Below are positions 1 to 4,205 of a DNA stretch of 5,884 nt, piece by piece. Under the pieces are notes generated by a model that worked only from the letters and a program-made list of their open reading frames with translations, ran no database searches and was not told where the DNA came from. The stretch comes from Leptolyngbyaceae cyanobacterium CSSed165cm_216 (GTDB lineage Bacteria; Cyanobacteriota; Cyanobacteriia; Phormidesmidales; Phormidesmidaceae). The position numbers were made by a program, and so were the translations under genes. The stretch spans positions 1-5,884 of the forward strand of contig SLIY01000334.1 in NCBI GenBank assembly GCA_007135385.1, written 5' to 3'. Each line of letters starts with the position of its first letter. The first letter of the stretch is position 1.

Positions 1-33
1 AATTACTAAAAAAATCAAAGCGTAACGCAGCAT
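1..33 (-). CDS. DUF1328/UPF0391-type small membrane protein, N-terminal fragment cut by the window edge
   Basis: Eleven codons are visible, from an ATG at 33-31 to the window edge, reading MLRYALIFLVI. This matches the recalled start of the DUF1328 (UPF0391, YtjA-like) family: short proteins of about 50-60 residues with two hydrophobic segments, in the cytoplasmic membrane and of unknown biochemical role. The start is well supported, because a perfect AAGGAG Shine-Dalgarno sequence lies 6 bases upstream (complement of 40-45), one of the best ribosome sites in the window. The gene is on the same strand as the hydrolase cluster but 189 bases beyond it, so it probably has its own promoter; a CATAAT box (complement of 128-133) is a weak candidate. 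Only the N-terminus is seen, so the family call rests on a short but characteristic stretch. Confidence 0.72.
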   Translation of the reverse strand, partial: MLRYALIFLVI

Positions 34-39
34 CAGACT

Positions 40-45
40 CTCCTT
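40..45 (-). promoter_or_regulatory. Strong Shine-Dalgarno site of the DUF1328-type gene
   Basis: The minus strand reads AAGGAG, followed by six bases and then ATG. This is near-ideal complementarity to the 16S rRNA 3' end at a good spacing. It is what makes the 11-codon fragment at the window edge credible as a real gene start. Confidence 0.75.
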
Positions 46-222
46 GAAGGATGAAAAGGTAACGGGCCATCTGGCTAACAGCCTCGCCGATAAGGGAGAG
101 CACTGACTAGCAAATTAGCCTGCCTCGATTATGAAGAGTCAGATCAGGCTTAGAACCCATCAATGGGATGAGTCAGCCCTCTAGCCCCGGATATAGATAG
201 GGCTATTACCGTTGCGTATGCC

Positions 223-1020
223 CTAGGGACCGCTCTCTTTAGTCAGCATGTGCAAGCCAACAGCGATCGCCTCTGGTAAAGTATTCCCCGCCCTTGGCTG
301 GTGGTGGGCCTGGGGGGCCGCCTTTAAGAAGGCTTGGGTGCGTTGGGGGGCCAGATCCTGTTCTTGGCCAGGGTCGAGGACCACCACTGGTGGCTGGAGG
401 TCAGCCAGCTGATCTTGCACCAACTCTGATCGCAGTTCAGCCGAGCGGCGCTGGAACAGCAATCGACGGGCGGCAGGGGCCTGATCCCACTGCCGTTGCC
501 GCTGGCGTAGGGCTTTGAGCCGGGGATAGTGTAGCCAACTCAGCCCCCGGATCCCCCAATTGAATGGAGATAGGGGGGATGTCAGGGCGCGATCGCACCG
601 CCACCGTCCCTGGCCCCCGCCTGGTTCCACCCCTTCTGGCTCTAAAATCACGACCCCCTGCACCTGATCGGGGTAACCCAGGGCGTACTGCACCGCGACC
701 CAAGCTCCTAACGAGTGCCCCACCAGTAGGCATCTACCCAGACGCAGGGCGGCTAGCAGGCTATGCAAACTCTCGACCTCTACCGCGATCGCGTAGGGAA
801 CACTGGCGGCAGACGACTCGCCAAACCCTAGTAGGTCTGGGGCGATACAGTGATAGTTAGCCCCCAGACGGTGAATCACAGGCAACCACTGGGTACTGTC
901 AGCCCAAGTACCATGGAGCAAGACCACTGGCTGCCCTTGGCCGACCTCATGCCAAAATATCGTGCCTAAAGGCAGCTTCAGGCGGCTAGTGCGAATGGGG
1001 CGGTCAGCAGGGGGAGGCAT
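223..1020 (-). CDS. Alpha/beta-fold hydrolase with an unusual catalytic-His position
   Basis: This 265-residue protein has the size and order of a single-domain alpha/beta hydrolase, probably cytoplasmic since no signal peptide is seen. The oxyanion-hole segment LLHGTW is at residues 34-39, a strand-4 PDLLGFGES motif at 61-69, and the nucleophile elbow GHSLG at 101-105 with Ser103 as predicted nucleophile. Candidate acids lie in VVVLDPGQEQD (212-222). The C-terminal segment reads AGNTLPEAIA (244-253), where family members normally have GH; residue 246 is Asn (AAT), one base from His (CAT). His239 or His240 might substitute. The substrate cannot be told from sequence. It is last in the SDR-peroxiredoxin-Nudix-hydrolase series, 40 bases after the Nudix gene. 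The ATG at 1020 has no clear Shine-Dalgarno, so the start is likely but not proven. Confidence 0.87.
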   Translation of the reverse strand: MPPPADRPIRTSRLKLPLGTIFWHEVGQGQPVVLLHGTWADSTQWLPVIHRLGANYHCIAPDLLGFGESSAASVPYAIAVEVESLHSLLAALRLGRCLLVGHSLGAWVAVQYALGYPDQVQGVVILEPEGVEPGGGQGRWRCDRALTSPLSPFNWGIRGLSWLHYPRLKALRQRQRQWDQAPAARRLLFQRRSAELRSELVQDQLADLQPPVVVLDPGQEQDLAPQRTQAFLKAAPQAHHQPRAGNTLPEAIAVGLHMLTKESGP

Positions 1021-1060
1021 CAGGTCTGGAAGTGAGGGTAAGGGGCTAGGGCAAAGGGTG

Positions 1061-1516
1061 TTAGTTCAAGACGGTCTTACCGCCCAGGTAATCCTGTAAA
1101 TGCTGCCCGTGGTCATGGGCCAAATTATCCCAGGGCAGAGCGTCCACCGAAAAGACACGGGCATCCAAAATTTCTTTGGGGTCAGCCGCATACGGTGTAC
1201 CCTGCACCCGCACCGCCATCGCCACACACACCGAGTGAAACCGGGGGTCACGCCCCACCTGAGAATAAAGTCCCACTAGGCGCTCCACCTCCACTAGGTC
1301 TACCCCGGCTTCTTCCTTTAACTCTCGGGCCGCAGTTGTGGTGACCGTTTCTCCCCAGTCCACAAGCCCGCCGGGTAAGCTCCAACGGTTATTATCGCGG
1401 CGCAACACCAGCACCAAGGTGCCATCGGGCAGAACCGGAATCACACAGGTGCCCAGAATCGGACGCCGCAGCAATAGCCCCAACAGAGTACCCAGGGCAT
1501 GTTTAAAGTAGGCCAT
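1061..1516 (-). CDS. Nudix hydrolase
   Basis: This 151-residue protein carries a perfect Nudix box, G-x5-E-x7-R-E-U-x-E-E-x-G-U: Gly50, Glu56, Arg64, Glu65, Glu68, Glu69, Gly71. The glutamates bind the divalent metal used to cleave a nucleoside diphosphate linked to another moiety. Upstream, SLPGG (46-50) leads into the box in the usual way. The first 20 residues include a hydrophobic run, LGTLLGLLL, then RRPILG; this could be a short membrane-surface helix but looks too short for a firm transmembrane call. The substrate is unknown (nucleotide sugar, dinucleotide or oxidised nucleotide are all possible). The gene starts only 15 bases after the peroxiredoxin stop, which argues for co-transcription. 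No Shine-Dalgarno precedes the ATG, which is common in cyanobacteria. Nothing suggests decay. Confidence 0.93.
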   Translation of the reverse strand: MAYFKHALGTLLGLLLRRPILGTCVIPVLPDGTLVLVLRRDNNRWSLPGGLVDWGETVTTTAARELKEEAGVDLVEVERLVGLYSQVGRDPRFHSVCVAMAVRVQGTPYAADPKEILDARVFSVDALPWDNLAHDHGQHLQDYLGGKTVLN

Positions 1517-1531
1517 AGAAACTAGGAGCCG

Positions 1532-1996
1532 CTATAGGGTGTCCAGATCCGCTAGTACCGTTTCAGCGTGGGTCTCGGCTTTAACTTTGGCGTAGATCTT
1601 CTTCAGGGTGCCGTCAGCACCGATGATAAAAGTGCTGCGGGTAATTCCCATGTATTCTTTACCCATAAACTTTTTCAGGCCATACACCCCATAGCGACTG
1701 GCCACCGCTCCCCCCTCATCCACCAGCAGCGGGAAGGGCAGATTGTACTTGCTAATAAACTTGCCATGGGATTTGGCATCATCGGTGCTAACTCCGAGTA
1801 CCACAACGTCTTTACCTTGGTAGGCGGCATACTGGTCGCGAAAGCCACAGGCTTCTTTAGTACAACCGGGGGTATTGTCTCGGGGGTAAAAGTACAGCAC
1901 AACCCGCTGACCCTTCAGGTCCGCCAGGCTATAGGTATTACCGTCTACATCGGGCAGGCTAAAGTCAGGGGCAGGGTCGCCAACGGCAAGGGGCAT
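1532..1996 (-). CDS. Thioredoxin-dependent peroxiredoxin of the PrxQ/BCP type
   Basis: This 154-residue protein is full length for the atypical 2-Cys PrxQ/BCP subfamily, which reduces H2O2 and organic hydroperoxides with electrons from thioredoxin. The active site reads YPRDNTPGCTKEAC (37-50): peroxidatic Cys45, and resolving Cys50 five residues later, the spacing that defines this subfamily. The conserved Arg120 occurs in GITRSTFII. The early motif GDPAPDFSLPD (6-16) is typical. There is no signal peptide, so it acts in the cytosol. It starts 50 bases after the SDR stop and is followed 15 bases later by the Nudix gene, so it is probably part of the same transcript. A TACAAT box (complement of 2026-2031) could give it its own promoter. 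Cyanobacteria usually carry several PrxQ paralogues, so I leave the symbol blank. Confidence 0.96.
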   Translation of the reverse strand: MPLAVGDPAPDFSLPDVDGNTYSLADLKGQRVVLYFYPRDNTPGCTKEACGFRDQYAAYQGKDVVVLGVSTDDAKSHGKFISKYNLPFPLLVDEGGAVASRYGVYGLKKFMGKEYMGITRSTFIIGADGTLKKIYAKVKAETHAETVLADLDTL

Positions 1997-2025
1997 AGCA
2001 AATTAAGCACAAAACTACCATCGCC

Positions 2026-2031
2026 ATTGTA
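2026..2031 (-). promoter_or_regulatory. Candidate -10 box ahead of the peroxiredoxin gene
   Basis: The minus strand reads TACAAT, one mismatch from TATAAT, about 30 bases before the peroxiredoxin ATG at 1996, which would give a leader of roughly 20 bases. No good -35 element sits 16-18 bases upstream (CAGACT at best), so this is only a candidate for a promoter internal to the cluster, of the -35-less kind seen in cyanobacteria. Confidence 0.3.
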
Positions 2032-2046
2032 TCCCTAGGCGGAGCC

Positions 2047-2826
2047 CTAGTCTGACCGGCGATGGACCAGGGTGGAGGACGATTGATCGGTGGGCATTAG
2101 AAAGATTTCACTAATGGTGACATGGGGGGAACGGGTCAGGGCAAACTGAATGGCATCGGCGACATCTTCAGGGGTAAGTGGGGTCATACCTTGGTAGACC
2201 GATTTTGCCCGCTGGCGATCGCCCCGAAAGCGCACCTCACTAAACTCCGTTTCCACTAAGCCTGGCTCAATGTTGGTGACGCGCACTGGCGTCCCTAGTA
2301 AATCTAGCTTTAGACCTTCCGAAAGGGCCTTGACCGCCGCTTTGGTGGCACAGTAGACACTGCCCCCCGGATAGGTTTGGCGACCGGCGATTGACCCCAC
2401 ATTTACCACATGGCCCCGGCCCCGCTGCACCATCCCTGGCACTACCGCCCGAGTAACATACAGCAAGCCCTTAATGTTGGTATCAATCATGTCTTCCCAG
2501 TCTTGGAGAGAAGCTTCGTATTGCTTGTCTAGCCCTCGGCTGAGCCCAGCATTGTTAATCAGCCCGTCAATGGCTTGCCAATCTGCCGGCAAGTCGGCAA
2601 TGGCGGCACTGACCGCTGCTGACTGGCACACATCTAGAGGCAATAGCCAGGTGTCTGCAGTGGCGGGCAAGGCTGCCGCCAGGGCCTCGAGCTTATCCTG
2701 GCGACGGGCCGCTAAAATCAGCCGCGCCCCAGCCTCGGCTAGCTGGCGCGCACAGGCGGCCCCAATGCCACTGCTGGCTCCGGTGATTAGCACAGTCTGG
2801 TTGGTCATCGCCATGGCCATGGCCAT
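2047..2826 (-). CDS. Short-chain dehydrogenase/reductase (SDR), classical type
   Basis: This 259-residue classical SDR has all hallmark motifs: cofactor motif TGASSGIG (15-22), NNAG (91-94), and the catalytic tetrad Asn117, Ser145, Tyr158 and Lys162 in YCATK. The PG motif is at 188-189. Arg41 and Arg42 at the end of the second strand suggest NADP(H) preference. Overall it resembles the YdfG/serine 3-dehydrogenase group of NADP-dependent 3-hydroxy acid dehydrogenases, but the substrate is not determinable. The N-terminus is odd: ATG GCC ATG GCC ATG GCG ATG offers four in-frame starts (2826, 2820, 2814, 2808). The AGGAG at 2834-2830 is only 3 bases from the first ATG and 9 from the second, so 2820 may be the true start (257 residues). 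It heads the minus-strand cluster and is divergent from cpcG. Confidence 0.95.
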   Translation of the reverse strand: MAMAMAMTNQTVLITGASSGIGAACARQLAEAGARLILAARRQDKLEALAAALPATADTWLLPLDVCQSAAVSAAIADLPADWQAIDGLINNAGLSRGLDKQYEASLQDWEDMIDTNIKGLLYVTRAVVPGMVQRGRGHVVNVGSIAGRQTYPGGSVYCATKAAVKALSEGLKLDLLGTPVRVTNIEPGLVETEFSEVRFRGDRQRAKSVYQGMTPLTPEDVADAIQFALTRSPHVTISEIFLMPTDQSSSTLVHRRSD

Positions 2827-2829
2827 TGT

Positions 2830-2834
2830 CTCCT
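2830..2834 (-). promoter_or_regulatory. Shine-Dalgarno site of the SDR gene that bears on start choice
   Basis: The minus strand reads AGGAG then ACA then ATG. Spacing is 3 bases to the first ATG, 9 to the second and 15 to the third. By usual bacterial spacing the second ATG (2820-2818) is favoured, although the first is the longest possible start. Confidence 0.6.
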
Positions 2835-2870
2835 AAATCGCTAATGTCTCATCTCGTTTGGGGTTAGAAG

Positions 2871-2900
2871 CCCCTGGTTTTCCTATGGTAATGCCAGGGG
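2871..2900. repeat. Inverted repeat in the SDR leader
   Basis: CCCCTGG at 2871-2877 pairs perfectly with CCAGGGG at 2894-2900 across a 16-base loop. A second pairing, AGCCCC (2869-2874) with GGGGCT (2903-2908), shares the left arm and is mutually exclusive with the first. It lies about 45 bases upstream of the SDR start and could fold in the SDR leader RNA if transcription begins upstream of it. Confidence 0.45.
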
Positions 2901-3023
2901 TCGGGGCTCAAGGGTGAGGGTGGCAACTGGCTAACGTGGTGCCTGACAGGAGGCCAGCGACGAAAAGGGGCGATCGCGGTTTATCATGAGTCAACCCAGC
3001 CCAGCCCAGTCTCTTACGGGAAT

Positions 3024-3050
3024 GTTAAGGACTATGTTGATTTCCTTAAC
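3024..3050. repeat. Perfect 8-base inverted repeat upstream of cpcG, possible operator
   Basis: GTTAAGGA at 3024-3031 is matched by its exact complement TCCTTAAC at 3043-3050, with an 11-base AT-rich spacer. There is no T-tract after it, so it is not an intrinsic terminator. It lies about 30 bases upstream of the -10-like TATGAT at 3079, where an activator or repressor of cpcG could bind. The function is inferred from position only. Confidence 0.45.
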
Positions 3051-3078
3051 TGGCTCGGGTTGAAGGCAGGCGTTCCCG

Positions 3079-3084
3079 TATGAT
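3079..3084 (+). promoter_or_regulatory. Candidate -10 box of cpcG
   Basis: TATGAT lies 45 bases before the GTG start of cpcG and would give a leader of about 40 bases. No consensus -35 is found at 17 bases (CGGGTT); TTGAAG upstream is only 13 bases away. A -35-poor, activator-dependent promoter is plausible, but the call is tentative. Confidence 0.3.
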
Positions 3085-3117
3085 CATTCCAAAGTTTGTA
3101 AATTTTCCTAAGATTCT

Positions 3118-3121
3118 GGAG
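3118..3121 (+). promoter_or_regulatory. Shine-Dalgarno site supporting the GTG start of cpcG
   Basis: GGAG is followed by 8 bases and then GTG at 3130. The spacing is good, and the resulting N-terminus (MSLPLLSYTP) matches the conserved CpcG start, so the non-ATG start is well supported. Confidence 0.75.
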
Positions 3122-3129
3122 ATTCAAAC

Positions 3130-3894
3130 GTGTCTCTTCCGTTATTAAGTTATACCCCGTCCAGTCAAAATCAACGGGTCGCTTCCTTTGACGTCGGTAG
3201 CGATCGCCAGCCTAGAAATTTCTCAACCGACGATCTGTTCAGCGGCACCGACATGGATGCCTTGATCGAGGCGGCCTATCGTCAGATGTTCTTCCATGCC
3301 TTTAAATGGGACCGCGAACCTTTCCTGGAATCTCAGTTACGCAACGGTCAAATTACCGTCCGTGACTTTATCCGCGGGTTGGCCCTTTCGTATACGTTTT
3401 ACAACAGCTTCTACGAAAAGAACAGCAACTACAAGTTTGTTGAGCACTGCGTCCAGAAAATCCTAGGTCGCGAGGTTTACAACGAGCGTGAAAAGATTGC
3501 CTGGTCTATTGTTGTGGTTAACAAAGGCATCCAGGGCTTCGTTGATGAGCTGCTAGACAGCGAAGAATACCTCACTAACTTTGGCTATAACACGGTGCCT
3601 TATCAACGGCGTCGGGTTCTGCCAGGTAAAGCTGAGGGCGATCTGCCGATCCATATCAAGAACCCCCGCTACGATGCCTACCATCGTAATCAGTTGGGCT
3701 TCCCTCAAATTGTTTGGCAATCTCAGGTCAAGCGGTTTGTGCCCCAAGACAAGCAGGCCAGGGCGGGCAACCCCAGCCTCTTCCTATCCATGGCCCGCAG
3801 CATTGGTGCCTCTGGTGCGGCTCCACCCCGGGTGTCTACTGGGGACATTAACATCGCCACTGCTGTACCCTACCGCAAAATCTACAGCGAGTAA
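3130..3894 (+). CDS. cpcG: Phycobilisome rod-core linker polypeptide CpcG
   Basis: CpcG attaches phycocyanin rods to the allophycocyanin core of the phycobilisome on the thylakoid surface. The 254-residue length is normal. The N-terminal MSLPLLSYTPSSQNQRV is the conserved family start. The phycobilisome linker domain spans about 20-165 with AAYRQMFFHAF (48-58), RDFIRGLALS (78-87) and a conserved stretch near 141-153 (LLDSEEYLTNFGY). The C-terminal half has NPRYDAYHRNQLGFPQ (178-193) and ends PYRKIYSE. There is no hydrophobic C-terminal helix, so this is the CpcG1 core-binding type and not CpcL/CpcG2, which anchors core-less phycobilisomes to the membrane. The start is GTG with GGAG 8 bases upstream. 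The gene stands alone, away from any cpcBA operon, with its own terminator at 3934-3975. Expression probably responds to light, though no regulator is visible here. Confidence 0.98.
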   Translation: MSLPLLSYTPSSQNQRVASFDVGSDRQPRNFSTDDLFSGTDMDALIEAAYRQMFFHAFKWDREPFLESQLRNGQITVRDFIRGLALSYTFYNSFYEKNSNYKFVEHCVQKILGREVYNEREKIAWSIVVVNKGIQGFVDELLDSEEYLTNFGYNTVPYQRRRVLPGKAEGDLPIHIKNPRYDAYHRNQLGFPQIVWQSQVKRFVPQDKQARAGNPSLFLSMARSIGASGAAPPRVSTGDINIATAVPYRKIYSE

Positions 3895-3933
3895 GCGAGT
3901 AACTGATAAACCCGCTCTGTTTGTGTATTCCAA

Positions 3934-3975
3934 CCGTAAGGGTGCGCCGCTTGTCGTCTCCCCTTACGGCTTTTT
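3934..3975 (+). terminator. Intrinsic terminator of cpcG
   Basis: CCGTAAGGG at 3934-3942 pairs perfectly with CCCTTACGG at 3961-3969 (9 base pairs, 18-base loop) and is followed by C and five T residues (3971-3975). It begins 39 bases after the cpcG stop codon. The stem plus T-run is a standard rho-independent terminator, showing that the cpcG transcript ends here. Confidence 0.88.
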
Positions 3976-3984
3976 ATTGATTTA

Positions 3985-4048
3985 AATCAAATCCAAGTCC
4001 AGACCTGAAGTTTTGCCTCTAGGAAAACTCCAGATCCCGAGCTGGACT
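3985..4048 (-). terminator. Nested inverted repeats, possible minus-strand terminator
   Basis: Outer arms AGTCCAG (3996-4002) and CTGGACT (4042-4048) enclose inner arms AGTTTT (4009-4014) and AAAACT (4024-4029). Read on the minus strand the outer stem is followed by a T-rich tail (TGGATTTGATTT). This could end minus-strand transcription coming from mutY and the GMC remnant. The stem is interrupted by internal loops, so it is weaker than the cpcG terminator, and the call is tentative. Confidence 0.35.
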
Positions 4049-4065
4049 GGGTATAGTTTCTCACC

Positions 4066-4203
4066 TTAAGCCATAATCTCCCGCAAATGCTCGGCCAACC
4101 GTATCGCCAAGGCTACCAAGGTCAGGGTAGGGGTTGTCGCGCAGGAGGATGGAAACACCGACAAATCGCAAGCATAGAGATTGTCGTAAATGCTGCCCGC
4201 CGA
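4066..4203 (-). pseudogene. C-terminal remnant of a GMC-family oxidoreductase
   Basis: The minus-strand frame ending at the TAA 4068-4066 encodes 45 residues that read like the extreme C-terminus of a GMC oxidoreductase (FAD-dependent, normally about 500 residues): AGSIYDNLYACDLSVFP, then PTLTLVALAIRLAEHL. The frame has no suitable start, stays open only to a TAG at 4248-4246, and runs directly into the mutY 3' end; the FAD-binding domain is absent from the window. In the motif usually seen as NPTLT the sequence has TPTLT (ACC where AAC is expected), so the conserved active-site Asn also seems lost. The likeliest origin is a deletion that removed the 5' part and joined the tail to mutY. A real short gene is unlikely. 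The overlapping 71-codon frame at 4276-4061 is a shadow. Confidence 0.72.
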
Positions 4204-4205
4204 GA

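Larger units (their letters stand above)
2827..3129. other. Divergent intergenic region between the SDR gene and cpcG
   Basis: This stretch holds the leaders and presumably promoters of both divergent genes. Visible elements are: an inverted repeat CCCCTGG/CCAGGGG (2871-2877, 2894-2900), with a competing AGCCCC/GGGGCT pair (2869-2874, 2903-2908); a HIP1 site at 2970-2977; a perfect threefold CCCAG pentamer (2995-3009); an 8-base inverted repeat at 3024-3050; a TATGAT -10-like box at 3079-3084; and an AT-rich stretch at 3086-3116 just before cpcG. No convincing protein gene is present; a 25-codon ORF at 2986-3063 lacks a ribosome site. Confidence 0.6.

Noticed and set aside
175..204. AGCCCT/AGGGCT inverted repeat downstream of the alpha/beta hydrolase gene as a terminator
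   Set aside because: The stem is only 6 bases with an 18-base loop and no T-tract on the minus strand; it is likely chance.
1568..2038. 156-codon plus-strand frame opposite the peroxiredoxin gene
   Set aside because: It lies antisense to a gene with intact catalytic motifs and has no family resemblance or ribosome site.
2035..2050. CTAGG/CCTAG hairpin over the SDR stop codon as a terminator
   Set aside because: The stem has 5 base pairs and no T-run. The downstream genes are closely spaced, so a terminator here is unlikely.
2986..3063. 25-codon ORF (ATG 2986, TGA 3061-3063) upstream of cpcG, a possible leader peptide
   Set aside because: There is no ribosome site, the codons largely come from the CCCAG pentamer repeat, and it probably lies upstream of the cpcG promoter.
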